The notes under the pieces are model-generated. The model saw only the letters and a list, made by a program, of their open reading frames with translations, was not told the DNA's origin and did no database searches. Source: Kibdelosporangium philippinense (lineage in GTDB: Bacteria; Actinomycetota; Actinomycetes; Mycobacteriales; Pseudonocardiaceae). Taken from it: a stretch of DNA of 64,000 nucleotides. The stretch lies in contig NZ_JAJVCN010000002.1 in the NCBI RefSeq assembly GCF_021390435.2, positions 1,054,001 to 1,118,000 on the forward strand, in the 5' to 3' direction. This document shows, piece by piece, positions 49,819-58,302 of this stretch (its first letter is position 1; each line of letters starts with the position of its first letter). The position numbers and the translations under genes were made by a program.

Positions 49819-50829
49819 TCATCCGGCGAGGAAACCCACCCGTTCGTAGGTTTGTGCCAACGTCCGGCTGGCGACCGCACGAGCCCGCTCAGCACCCTTG
49901 GCGAGAAGCTTGTCCAACTCGGCCGGATCGTCCAGATACCCCTTCACCGCGGCCTGGACAGGCGTGACGAACTCGACGACGACCTCACCGAGATCCTTCT
50001 TCAAGTCGCCGTAACCCTTGCCGTCATAGGCCTTCTCAAGATCCTCGATGCTCCGGCCGGAAAGCGCGGAGTAGATGGAGAGCAGGTTGCTGACGCCAGG
50101 CTTGTTCTCGACGTCGTAAACGATCTCGCGGCCAGTGTCGGTGACAGCGGACCGAATCTTCTTGGCAACCTTCTTCGGGTCCTCAAGCAGCTCGACAACC
50201 CCAGCCGGGACGGTCTTGCTCATCTTGGCGGTCGGATCCTGCAGGTCGAAGACCTTGCCCGTGTCCTTGACGATGTACGCCTCAGGAAGCGTGAACGTCT
50301 TGCCGAACCGCGTGTTGAACCGCTGAGCAAGGTCGCGTGTCAGTTCCAGGTGCTGCCGCTGATCCTCGCCGACAGGCACGAAGTTGGCCTGGTAGAGCAG
50401 GATGTCGGCGGCCTGGAGGATGGGGTAGGTGAACAGGCCGACGCTGACCCGGTCGAGGGCCTGGCGAGTGGACTTGTCCTTGAACTGAGTCATCCGACTG
50501 GCCTCACCGAAGCCAGCCATGCACTCCATCACCCAGGAAAGCTGCGGGTGTTCGGGGACCTGACTCTGCACGAACAACGTGGCCCGATCGGGATCGATCC
50601 CCAAGGCAAGCAGTTGGGCGGCCGAGACCCTGGTGCGCTGCCTGAGCAGCTTGGGGTCGTGCTCGACCGTGATGGCGTGCAGGTCGACCACGCAGTAGAA
50701 GGTGTCGTGCGTGTCCTGCATCGCGACCCACTGGCGAATGGCACCGAGGTAGTTGCCGAGGTGGAAAGAGTCAGCGGTCGGCTGAATGCCGGACAGCACC
50801 CTGGGGCGGTTCTGCAGCTCGGTGGACAC
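49819..50829 (-). CDS. trpS: Tryptophanyl-tRNA synthetase
   Basis: A 336-residue class I synthetase that charges tRNA-Trp. The HIGH-like motif is in GIQPTADSFHLGNYLGA and the KMSKS motif is AKMSKT. GEDQRQHLELTRDLAQRF and the IYSALSG segment are typical. Normal bacterial length. A 72-base near-perfect palindrome (repeat copy 7) begins 18 bases upstream of its start and separates it from a small membrane protein gene on the same strand. Confidence 0.97.
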   Translation of the reverse strand: MSTELQNRPRVLSGIQPTADSFHLGNYLGAIRQWVAMQDTHDTFYCVVDLHAITVEHDPKLLRQRTRVSAAQLLALGIDPDRATLFVQSQVPEHPQLSWVMECMAGFGEASRMTQFKDKSTRQALDRVSVGLFTYPILQAADILLYQANFVPVGEDQRQHLELTRDLAQRFNTRFGKTFTLPEAYIVKDTGKVFDLQDPTAKMSKTVPAGVVELLEDPKKVAKKIRSAVTDTGREIVYDVENKPGVSNLLSIYSALSGRSIEDLEKAYDGKGYGDLKKDLGEVVVEFVTPVQAAVKGYLDDPAELDKLLAKGAERARAVASRTLAQTYERVGFLAG

Positions 50830-50847
50830 ACCGAAATCCTATTCAAC

Positions 50848-50919
50848 TCCCAGCGTGCGCCTCGTGAGTGGTTACGCGGGTTAGAACCCGCGTAACCACT
50901 CACGAGGCGCACGCTGGGA
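50848..50919. repeat. Palindromic intergenic repeat, copy 7 (35-bp perfect arms)
   Basis: Arms 50848-50882 and 50885-50919 pair perfectly over 35 bp around a central AG. The core is the shared CTCGTGAGTGGTTA sequence; the inner CGCGGGTT and outer TCCCAGCGTGCGC segments are unique to this copy yet fully matched. Sits between the small membrane protein gene and trpS. Confidence 0.93.
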
Positions 50920-50924
50920 AAACG

Positions 50925-51227
50925 TCAGGGGGTAGCGGGCTGCGGAGCGGGCTCGGGCTCGACAACCGCCACCGGAGCCGTCGGCGCTTGCATAACCTCG
51001 GCCGCCGCGGCCTTGTCCTTGGCCGACTTGCGCATGAACCGCCACAACCCGAGCACCATGCCCGTCAAACCGACAGCCGCCACAGCAATGCCAACTGGCC
51101 CGGCGACAGTGACCGGCATGGCGTTGGTGCTGTCCTGAGCGAATGCCATCCCGGCGGGCGCGACCATGAAAAGGGTCACGAAAGACACAGTCACCAGGGA
51201 ACGGGTTCTAGCCACCCGGTCACGCAC
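50925..51227 (-). CDS. Small secreted/membrane protein, 100 aa
   Basis: GTG 51227 has AGGAGG 7 bases upstream, so the longer in-frame start is rejected. The N-terminus (TRSLVTVSFVTLFMVAPAG) is a signal peptide ending near MAFA. A second helix (about residues 48-66, VAGPVGIAVAAVGLTGMVLG) is followed by basic WRFMRKSAKDK and a Pro/Ala/Glu tail. Topology: short outside segment, one membrane helix, cytoplasmic tail. Function unknown. Confidence 0.75.
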   Translation of the reverse strand: MRDRVARTRSLVTVSFVTLFMVAPAGMAFAQDSTNAMPVTVAGPVGIAVAAVGLTGMVLGLWRFMRKSAKDKAAAAEVMQAPTAPVAVVEPEPAPQPATP

Positions 51228-51424
51228 TGGTTCGCCTCCTGCGACACAAACCGACCTGGCATCCCCCGATCGAGGGACACGGTTGCCAAGAAAAACTACC
51301 GAGCGTGTCAAGCGACACCGCGCTCAAGCTTGCGGTCTCCGAGGCTATCGCTCGTTCGGTCACAGGTCGGTCTCGGGGTGTCGATCAAGCCCCGCCGCGT
51401 CCGGGAACGCGGCGGGGACCTGCG

Positions 51425-53956
51425 CTAACGCGCGACCGCGGTCACCGAGCCGTACGTCGTCGTGCGCTGACGTGCGGGGCGACCGGCGAGAGCGGCCAAC
51501 TCCTCGAGCTGACGGACCGTACGCGCCGAGCCATGCTCTGAACCGGCCATTCGGCTGATGGTCTCCTCCATGAGCGTGCCACCGACATCGTTGGCGCCGC
51601 CGCGCAGGATCTCGGCGGTGCCTTCCTCGCCGAGCTTGACCCACGAGCACTGGATGTTCGGGATGCGACCGTGCAAACCGAGCCGTGCCATCGCGTGCAC
51701 CGCGCGGTTGTCACGCCGAGACGGTCCGGGCCGCGCGACACCGGCCAAGTAGATCGGCGCGTTGCGGTGCACGAACGGGAGCGCGACGAACTCCGTCAGC
51801 CCACCTGTCGAGTCCTGGAGGCGCGCGAGCGTGCGCAGGTGCGCGAGCCAATGCCCGGGGTGGTCGACATGGCCGTACATCATCGTCGACGAGGACCGGA
51901 TGCCGAGCGAATGCGCGGTCGACACAACCTCGATCCACGTCGACGCGGGCAGCTTGCCCTTGGTCAGCACCCAGCGCACGTCGTCGTCCAGGATCTCCGC
52001 GGCCGTGCCCGGGATCGTGTCCAGTCCGGCGTCACGCAGGTCGGTCAGCCATTCCCGCACGCTCACGCCAGCCTTGGACGCCGCGCTGACGATCTCCATA
52101 GGGCTGAACGCGTGCACATGCATGCCCGGAACGCGTGTTTTGATCGCGCGTACGAGGTCCGCGTAGTAAGTCACGGGCAGCTTCGGGTCTATGCCGCCCT
52201 GCATGCACACCTCGGTGGCGCCGTCGTTCCACGCCTCCTCCGCGCGGTCCGCGGCTTCCTCCACCGACAGGCGGAACGCGTCGGCGTCACGCTCGCGCTG
52301 CGCGAAGGCGCAGAACCGGCAGCCGACGTAACAGACGTTCGAGAAGTTGATGTTCCGGTTGACGACGTAGGTGATGTCGTCGCCGACGGCCTCCCGCCGC
52401 GCGTCGTCCGCGAGCCGCACCAACGTCTCCAGCGCCTCGCCGTCGGATGTCATCAACGCGAGGGCAACGTCGGCGTTCTCCTCGTCCAACAAAGCGCCAG
52501 GGTTGGACTCCGCCAGCGAAAGACCCGCTTTCACGTCCGCAGCGAGCCGTTCGGGCGCCTTGGGAAGTTGCTTGCGCAGTTCTTCCCAGTCGCCGTACAC
52601 GGAGTCGAAGTCGCCACGCCGGTCACCGGTACGTCCCGTGGTGTCGATTGTCGAGTGCAGGTCCGCACGGCCGACCGTTTCCAGGCCGCCGTCCGGCTCT
52701 TGCCATGGCAGACCGGCCGGTTTCACGTCCGCAGCAAGGCCTTCCGGCGTCGAGACCGCCGAAATGTGTTCCGCGATACGGATATCTGTCCACTGACCAG
52801 GCGCACCCTTGAGAAAACGCGGGTATACCGGCAGCCGCTCGTGCAGCTCGAAGCCAGCTTGGGAGGTCTGCGCGCGTAGCGAATCCAAGGCGGGCCAAGG
52901 ACGTTCCGGGTTCACGTGGTCCGGGGTGACCGGCGAAACGCCGCCCCAGTCATCGATTCCCGCACGAAGCAGCAGCTGGAATTCCTCGCCGACCAGGTTC
53001 GGCGGGGCCTGGACGCTCACGCCAGGCGGCATCAGCAACCGGCCGACGGCCACGGTCGCGGCCAGCTCGTGCAGGTCGGCGTCCGGCATGCCGCGCATCG
53101 CCGTGTCCGGCTTGGCGCGGAAGTTCTGAACGATGATCTCCTGGATGTGCCCGTACTGACGGGCGATGCCGCGGATCGCGAGCAACGAGTCGGCGCGCTC
53201 GGTGAGCGTCTCGCCGATACCGACCAGGATTCCGGTGGTGAATGGCACAGCGACCCGACCCGCGTCTGTGAGCACGCGTAGCCGGACCGCCGGCTCTTTG
53301 TCCGGGCTGCCATAGTGCGGGCCCCCGGGTTCACTCCACAGCCTGTGGGCCGTGGTCTCCAACATCATGCCCATACTGGCGGCGACCGGTCGCAACCGGG
53401 ATAGCTCTTCCCAGGACAGCACTCCCGGGTTCAGGTGCGGCAGCAGACCGGTTTCCTCGAGCACCGCGATCGCCGAGGCGCGCACATAGTCCAATGTGGA
53501 CTCGAAACCACGCTCTTCCAGCCATTTCCGTGCGGCCGGCCATCGTTCCTCCGGCCGGTCGCCGAGCGTGAAGAGGGCTTCCTTGCACCCGGCAGCCGCG
53601 CCTTGACGAGCGATTTCGAGAACTTCGTCACGCTCGAGATAGGCGGCTGGCAGCCGGTGCGGAACGGTCGCGAACGTGCAGTAGTGACAACGATCACGAC
53701 AAAGTCGGGTCAGTGGAATGAAGACGCTGCCGCTGTAGGTGACGATCCCCTCGCGGCCTTCGGCCCGCAGGTGCGCGTCCCGGACCCGGGACGCGGCGGC
53801 CATCAGCTCGTCCAGCTGCTCGCCCCTGGCGTGCAGCAACACCGTGGCCTCGGTGAGGTCCAACGTTGAGCCGTCGCTCGCCCTGCGCAACGCCCGCCGC
53901 ATCGCCGCGTCGCTCGGACGCGGCTCCGGCGGGGTCATCATCAATTCGGTAGCCAC
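51425..53956 (-). CDS. fbiC: FO synthase (fused CofG-CofH), coenzyme F420 biosynthesis
   Basis: An 843-residue fusion of two radical-SAM enzymes that joins tyrosine and the flavin precursor 5-amino-6-ribitylaminouracil into FO, the F420 chromophore. The N-terminal CofG half has C86-C90-C93 (CRDRCHYC); the C-terminal CofH half has C542-C546-C549 (CYVGCRFC), each with a TIM-barrel domain. Fusion and length are typical of actinobacteria. Its presence shows F420-dependent redox chemistry in this organism. Monocistronic. Confidence 0.97.
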   Translation of the reverse strand: MATELMMTPPEPRPSDAAMRRALRRASDGSTLDLTEATVLLHARGEQLDELMAAASRVRDAHLRAEGREGIVTYSGSVFIPLTRLCRDRCHYCTFATVPHRLPAAYLERDEVLEIARQGAAAGCKEALFTLGDRPEERWPAARKWLEERGFESTLDYVRASAIAVLEETGLLPHLNPGVLSWEELSRLRPVAASMGMMLETTAHRLWSEPGGPHYGSPDKEPAVRLRVLTDAGRVAVPFTTGILVGIGETLTERADSLLAIRGIARQYGHIQEIIVQNFRAKPDTAMRGMPDADLHELAATVAVGRLLMPPGVSVQAPPNLVGEEFQLLLRAGIDDWGGVSPVTPDHVNPERPWPALDSLRAQTSQAGFELHERLPVYPRFLKGAPGQWTDIRIAEHISAVSTPEGLAADVKPAGLPWQEPDGGLETVGRADLHSTIDTTGRTGDRRGDFDSVYGDWEELRKQLPKAPERLAADVKAGLSLAESNPGALLDEENADVALALMTSDGEALETLVRLADDARREAVGDDITYVVNRNINFSNVCYVGCRFCAFAQRERDADAFRLSVEEAADRAEEAWNDGATEVCMQGGIDPKLPVTYYADLVRAIKTRVPGMHVHAFSPMEIVSAASKAGVSVREWLTDLRDAGLDTIPGTAAEILDDDVRWVLTKGKLPASTWIEVVSTAHSLGIRSSSTMMYGHVDHPGHWLAHLRTLARLQDSTGGLTEFVALPFVHRNAPIYLAGVARPGPSRRDNRAVHAMARLGLHGRIPNIQCSWVKLGEEGTAEILRGGANDVGGTLMEETISRMAGSEHGSARTVRQLEELAALAGRPARQRTTTYGSVTAVAR

Positions 53957-53979
53957 CGAACTAGCCTAGGCGAATCGCG

Positions 53980-53985
53980 TACAAT
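53980..53985 (+). promoter_or_regulatory. -10 box of the metG leader transcript
   Basis: TACAAT, a near-consensus -10, ends 6 bases before the ATG of the leader peptide at 53992, so transcription probably starts at that ATG. No clear -35. Confidence 0.6.
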
Positions 53986-53991
53986 GAGGTC

Positions 53992-54051
53992 ATGCGAAAG
54001 ATTGTGGCGAACATGATGCGGCCCCTTCCGGGCCCCGTCAGCGTGCGCTGA
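53992..54051 (+). CDS. Putative 19-residue leader peptide with tandem Met codons, upstream of metG
   Basis: ATG 53992 opens a short frame encoding MRKIVANMMRPLPGPVSVR with a TGA stop at 54049-54051. Two adjacent Met codons (54013-54018) precede a Pro-rich part. It sits at the predicted transcription start and is followed by structured RNA that can hide the metG ribosome binding site. The arrangement resembles attenuator leader peptides of amino-acid genes; here it would sense methionyl-tRNA. Not proven to be translated. Confidence 0.5.
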   Translation: MRKIVANMMRPLPGPVSVR

Positions 54052-54094
54052 ATCTCGCACCAGGTACCCGGTCGTCAGCCGGGTATCCACGCAG

Positions 54095-54126
54095 GTCCCC
54101 GCTGATGATCATCCAGCAGGGAGGAC
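54095..54126 (+). promoter_or_regulatory. Hairpin sequestering the metG ribosome binding site
   Basis: GTCCCCGCTG (54095-54104) can pair with CAGCAGGGAGGAC (54114-54126, with bulges), covering the GGGAGG ribosome binding site 6 bases before ATG 54131. A separate 9-bp hairpin lies at 54063-54087. TCAGCG in the leader (54038-54043) can pair either with CGCTGA at the leader stop (54046-54051) or with CGCTGA at 54100-54105, which would open the sequestering stem. Confidence 0.45.
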
Positions 54127-54130
54127 CGCG

Positions 54131-55522
54131 ATGAACTTCTACGTCGCCACATCGATCGCGTACGTCAACGCCGAACCACACATCGGGTACGCGCTGGAGT
54201 TGGTCCAGGCAGACGTGCTCGCCAGGCATCGCCGACTACGTGGTGAGCAGGTCAGATTCCAGACCGGCACCGACGACAACGCGTTCAAGAACGTCACCGC
54301 GGCCCGTGCGGCCAGGGTCGACGTGCACGACTTCGTGAAAGGAAACGCCGCCCGGTTCGCGGCACTGCGCGAGCCGCTGGACCTGTCGTACGACGACTTC
54401 GTCAGCACGAGCTCGGACCCGCGGCACTTCGCGGGCGTCGAGAAACTATGGCGAGCTTCCGCCGAGCGCGGCGACTTCTACCGTAAGTCCTATACGGGCT
54501 ATTACTGCTCGGGCTGCGAGGCTTTCGTGACCGAGCCCTACTGTCCCGAGCACGGAACCAAGGCGGAGATCGTCACCGAGGAGAACTGGTTCTTCCGGCT
54601 GTCGAAGTACCAGGACCAGATTCTGCACGCGCTTGAGCACGACATCCGGATCGAGCCGGAAGCACGCCGTAACGAAGTGCTGTCCTTTGTCCGGTCGGGT
54701 TTGTCGGACATCAGCGTGTCCCGGCCAGCGGCCAGGTCGAACGGCTGGGGCATCCCGGTGCCCGGCGACCCGTCGCAGGTGATCTACGTCTGGTGGGACG
54801 CCTTGGCCAACTACATCACCACGCTTGGCGATTCGTTCGACCAGTGGTGGCGAGACGGCGAGCAGGTGCACGTGATCGGCAAGGGGATCATCCGGTTCCA
54901 CGCGGTCTACTGGCCCGCTTTGCTGCTGTCGGCGGGATTGCCACTCCCGAAGACGATCTTCGTACACGAGTACCTGACCTCGCACGGCGCCAAGATCTCG
55001 AAAAGCTCGGGCGTCCGAGTGTCCCCTGTGGACTTGATCGACAAGTACGGCGTCGACGCGGTCCGCTGGTGGCTGTTGCGCGAACCGGCAAAACTCGGCG
55101 ACACGGACTTCACCGAGGAAAGGCTGGTCGACCGGTCGGACGGTGATCTGGCCAACGGAGTCGGCAACCTGTTCAACCGGGTCCGTGGCCTGGCGGGCGG
55201 TTCGATCCCAACCGGACCGTCGATCGACCTCGCGTCCAAAGTAGACGCCGCACTGCACGATTTCGATTTCAGAGCAGCAACAGCGGCTATCGTGGCCGCG
55301 GTCGACGAGGCCAACCGGTTGATAGAAACAACCCGACCATGGGAACTTTCCGGCCCAGAGCGTGACGAAGTTCTGGCACGACTCGGTGGCGCGTGCCGGA
55401 CGATCGCGCACGAACTGGCGCCATTTCTGCCCTCCGGCGCGGACCGTGTGCTTAACGAATCGAGAGCGTTCCCACGATTGGCGGACAGGAAGGAAACGGC
55501 TCAGGCATCATCTGCGACATGA
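54131..55522 (+). CDS. metG: Methionyl-tRNA synthetase, short form
   Basis: A 463-residue class I synthetase. PHIGYALE is the HIGH motif and KISKSSG the KMSKS motif; a zinc knuckle CSGCEAFVTEPYC lies in the connective domain; YVWWDALANY and GKGIIRFHAVYWPALLLSAGLPLP are typical. It is shorter than the usual actinobacterial enzyme and lacks any C-terminal tRNA-binding domain, resembling a second or organelle-type MetRS. The genome may hold another copy (cannot be seen here). The leader region suggests regulated translation. Confidence 0.93.
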   Translation: MNFYVATSIAYVNAEPHIGYALELVQADVLARHRRLRGEQVRFQTGTDDNAFKNVTAARAARVDVHDFVKGNAARFAALREPLDLSYDDFVSTSSDPRHFAGVEKLWRASAERGDFYRKSYTGYYCSGCEAFVTEPYCPEHGTKAEIVTEENWFFRLSKYQDQILHALEHDIRIEPEARRNEVLSFVRSGLSDISVSRPAARSNGWGIPVPGDPSQVIYVWWDALANYITTLGDSFDQWWRDGEQVHVIGKGIIRFHAVYWPALLLSAGLPLPKTIFVHEYLTSHGAKISKSSGVRVSPVDLIDKYGVDAVRWWLLREPAKLGDTDFTEERLVDRSDGDLANGVGNLFNRVRGLAGGSIPTGPSIDLASKVDAALHDFDFRAATAAIVAAVDEANRLIETTRPWELSGPERDEVLARLGGACRTIAHELAPFLPSGADRVLNESRAFPRLADRKETAQASSAT

Positions 55523-55929
55523 GCTGGACTGCCGAAGTGATCTCCGTGCGGCGCCGTGACCTGCGTGAAACCGTAGCCATCACGCCGACCGGCGCCCACG
55601 CGGATCCACGATTCCCGTCACCGACGGGAATCCGGCAGGTGGTGTCCTTCGCGATCGACCTCGTCGTGCACGCCGGTGTGCCGTTTGGAATCGCCTACGC
55701 ACTGGACCTGAGCAGCCCGATGTTCCTGGTGGTCTGGATCGGCGGCTTCTTCGCGCTGTCGATCCTCGACCGGATCTTCGTCCAGCGCGCCACGCAGGCC
55801 ACGATCGGCAAGGCCATCACCGCACTGCGCGTAGTCGAGCGCTACAGCGGGGAACCGCCGCAGCTGCGCGCGCTCATCGGAGACTGGTTGTTCGGCGCAC
55901 TCCGCGTCGCCGCCGCGCTGGTGCCCTAG
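55519..55929 (+). CDS. RDD-family membrane protein, 3' end formed by a MITE
   Basis: A 136-residue protein overlapping the metG stop by 4 bases. After a polar N-terminal 37 residues, GIRQVVSFAIDLVVHAG carries the Arg/Asp pattern of RDD domains; two or three membrane helices follow, and GKAITALRVV is typical. The stop codon TAG is part of the CTAG end of the MITE at 55926-56093, so the last residues may have been changed by insertion. RDD proteins are small transport-related membrane proteins of unclear role. Confidence 0.75.
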   Translation: MSWTAEVISVRRRDLRETVAITPTGAHADPRFPSPTGIRQVVSFAIDLVVHAGVPFGIAYALDLSSPMFLVVWIGGFFALSILDRIFVQRATQATIGKAITALRVVERYSGEPPQLRALIGDWLFGALRVAAALVP

Positions 55930-56093
55930 GGCGTGTTTCGAATGTCCCGGTCGATGAGAGGCAGGATCGGGGTGGTTCCTGGCGACGCCGCGGTGACGCC
56001 GCGAATACTGGTTGTCTTTGGGCGTTGCCGCGGTGGCGTCAGGGGCCGCATCCGGCCTGGCTATCGCGATCGGGCATTTGAAACACGCCCTAG
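55926..56093. mobile_element. 168-bp MITE-like element with ~25-bp terminal inverted repeats
   Basis: CTAGGGCGTGTTTC at 55926-55939 is repeated in reverse complement at 56080-56093; similarity continues inward (AATG-CCCG) for about 25-30 bp with few mismatches. There is no transposase. The end sequence resembles terminal repeats of actinomycete IS elements. It fills the whole gap between the convergent RDD and DUF2637 genes and provides the TAG stop codon of both through its CTAG ends. Confidence 0.75.
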
Positions 56094-57217
56094 CCCTGCC
56101 AGGGTGATTGCTGGTCGAGGGTCCTGAGGTCCCTGGCGTGCCGGATCGCGGCCAATTCGGCAAGCATCCGGTCACGCGCGTCAGCATCGTGGGCGACGTT
56201 GGATTTGCGCATGTTCCGGTCCAGCCGGGACTTGCGCAACAGCGTCCATTTCGGCGCCAACGCCAACCTCGCGACCCGCCGTGCGGCACGGTCACGTGTG
56301 CGAGTCAGGGCGTCACGGTCGTCATCGGCGAGGCCAAAGCGTGAGAGGAACCGTTCCCGCAGTTCACGGCCGATCCGGGCGAGGGTACCCGTGCGCTGAT
56401 AGCCACGGGCCCGCAACTCCACACCCAGCGCGAAGTGCAACGCGACCACGGACAGCACCGGCCCGAAGATCACCCGAGCAGCACCGAGGAAGGGGCCAGA
56501 GAGGACGAGGGCCGCGTAGGCCGATGCGCCACAGAGTGCCCAGGCCAGCCAGCGTGCGGGGCCTGGCGTGCCGCCACGGCGCCGTACACCTTCGAACATC
56601 GCGATACCGCACGCGACCAGCACGATTTCCATGCCCGCGAACATCGCGATGCGCTCAGGGACGTTGGTGACGCCGAGTTTGTCACCGAAGAAGCGCCAGC
56701 TGGTGTCGACGGAGACGACGAGGCCGACGAGCGCGCCGAGGAGGAAAACCCAGGTACTGAAGCGTTTCTGCGGCTTGTCTGGTGCCGCGGACGGTTTCTG
56801 AATCGCGACTGGCTGCTCAACTGGGACCGTCTGCGGGGTCTCTTGCGGTTTGCGAACCGGGGCCAGTACCTGTGTCTCTTCGGGCTTGCCGACCGCGGGT
56901 GCCAGTTGCGGCGCGGGCGTGTCGGTTGTGATGGCGTCCAGTTCGGCGATCATCTCCGGCGTCAACTTGATCAGCTCTCCCGTTGACCCGATGCCATTCT
57001 GCTTGCGCCAAGCGCTGACCACGCTGGACAAATGCGACCGATCAGGCCGAACCTTGTACAGCGCCAACCAAGCGCGCACCGCGGCGGTCGTCGGCTGCGG
57101 AACCTGTTCGCACGCATAGCGGATCTTGTCGGCTTGGGAGCGTAAGGATTCCAGCTTCGCCTTGTGTTTCGGCGCAGGCCGGGTCGCTACCGAGGTGATG
57201 TCCGGCTGGACACTCAC
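56090..57217 (-). CDS. DUF2637 domain membrane protein
   Basis: A 375-residue protein. Residues 1-80 (AVRAWLALYKVRPDRSHLSSVVSAWRKQNG) look like a small DNA-binding helical domain; a Pro-rich linker follows (about 95-150); the C-terminal DUF2637 region has about four membrane helices (155-275) and then a highly basic helical tail. DUF2637 proteins are frequent on actinomycete plasmids and integrative conjugative elements, but no other such gene is here. Stop codon supplied by the MITE. Confidence 0.8.
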   Translation of the reverse strand: MSVQPDITSVATRPAPKHKAKLESLRSQADKIRYACEQVPQPTTAAVRAWLALYKVRPDRSHLSSVVSAWRKQNGIGSTGELIKLTPEMIAELDAITTDTPAPQLAPAVGKPEETQVLAPVRKPQETPQTVPVEQPVAIQKPSAAPDKPQKRFSTWVFLLGALVGLVVSVDTSWRFFGDKLGVTNVPERIAMFAGMEIVLVACGIAMFEGVRRRGGTPGPARWLAWALCGASAYAALVLSGPFLGAARVIFGPVLSVVALHFALGVELRARGYQRTGTLARIGRELRERFLSRFGLADDDRDALTRTRDRAARRVARLALAPKWTLLRKSRLDRNMRKSNVAHDADARDRMLAELAAIRHARDLRTLDQQSPWQG

Positions 57218-57350
57218 GAGCGGTCCTCCACTTCATGTTCGCCAACATCGTCAGATCGCTTGCGCGCCACACTGATCAGCCTTGTGGGAACTTCCGGTGG
57301 TGGGCCGGTTGATGTTCCTGCCCACAGCCCCGGGCAGCGTACTACAGCGA

Positions 57351-58145
57351 TCAGTCCGCGAACGTGACCGTCACCGGCGCGTGGTCGGACCAGCGCTCGT
57401 CATACGTCGCAGCGCGTTCGACGACAGCATTTGTCGCGCGCGACGCAAGGCCGGGAGTCGTGATGTGCAGGTCGATCCGCCAGCCTGAGTCGTTGTCGAA
57501 AGCCTTGCCGCGGTAGCTCCACCACGTATACGGCCCAGGGCCTTCCGGATGCAGCGCACGCACGACATCGACATAGCCGACCTCGTCGAAGATCTGGCTC
57601 AACCAGGCGCGTTCTTCGGGCAGGAAACCAGAGGACTTCTGATTGCCCTTCCAGTTCTTCAAATCCGCCTGCTGGTGCGCGATATTCCAGTCACCGGCGA
57701 CAAGAACCTCGTCACCGGCCGCTGCGGCTTTGTCACGCAACTCGGCGAGATACGGCAGGAACGCTTCCATAAAGCGTTCCTTCTCAAGCTGGCGCTCAGT
57801 TCCCACGTCACCGCTGGGCACATACACACTGCCGACAACGATTCCGGGCAGCGCGACTTCGACATACCGGCCGCTGTCTTCGAATTCCGCTGCGCCGAAA
57901 CCGATCCGGACCGCGTCAGGTTCCAAACGGCTGTACACCGCCACGCCCGCGCGGCCTTTCATGGCCGCTGGCGCGTGCGTGGCGAACCAGCCTTTGGGCG
58001 CACGGACTTCGGGCGGCAGCTGGTCCATGGTGGCCCGAACTTCTTGCAGGCACACCACATCAGCCTCGGTCGAATCCAGCCACTCGGTGAAACCCTTGCG
58101 AGCAGCGGCCCTCAGCCCGTTTACGTTTATCGAGGAAATAATCAC
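57351..58145 (-). CDS. xth: Exodeoxyribonuclease III family protein
   Basis: A 264-residue EEP-fold nuclease for repair of abasic sites. The GTG start at 58145 gives the canonical N-terminus IISSINVNGLRAA. LQEVR (metal-binding Glu), VYVPSGD, GDWNIAH (Asp-Asn) and WSDHAPV (catalytic His) are in order. In-frame sequence upstream of 58145 is low-complexity and not conserved. Monocistronic, followed by a gene-poor 100 bases. Confidence 0.94.
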   Translation of the reverse strand: MIISSINVNGLRAAARKGFTEWLDSTEADVVCLQEVRATMDQLPPEVRAPKGWFATHAPAAMKGRAGVAVYSRLEPDAVRIGFGAAEFEDSGRYVEVALPGIVVGSVYVPSGDVGTERQLEKERFMEAFLPYLAELRDKAAAAGDEVLVAGDWNIAHQQADLKNWKGNQKSSGFLPEERAWLSQIFDEVGYVDVVRALHPEGPGPYTWWSYRGKAFDNDSGWRIDLHITTPGLASRATNAVVERAATYDERWSDHAPVTVTFAD

Positions 58146-58302
58146 AGTGTCTGATTGCCTCGCTCCGCTCGGCGGACTTGGTCGCCAAAGCCAGCCATTT
58201 CCGCCCCGCCCCGCGCAGCCGACACCGCGCAGTGCTCGGCGCACGCTGTGACAGGGGCGGTATCGGGCGTGTTGCGTGGCGTAAATGCCCGGCGCGACCA
58301 AG

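Noticed and set aside
54114..54130. T-box-like sequence AGGGAGGACCGCG before metG
   Set aside because: It resembles the T-box consensus AGGGUGGNACCGCG, but the essential UGG that pairs with the tRNA CCA end is missing and no stem I specifier structure was recognisable in the short leader.
56090..57217. Integrative conjugative element suggested by the DUF2637 gene
   Set aside because: No replication, transfer, excision or integrase gene lies nearby; a lone DUF2637 gene is not enough.
58265..58292. GGGCGTGTT...AAATGCCCGG resembling the MITE end at 56093
   Set aside because: The two halves match the terminal repeat but are separated by extra bases and there is no partner end nearby; at best a decayed remnant.
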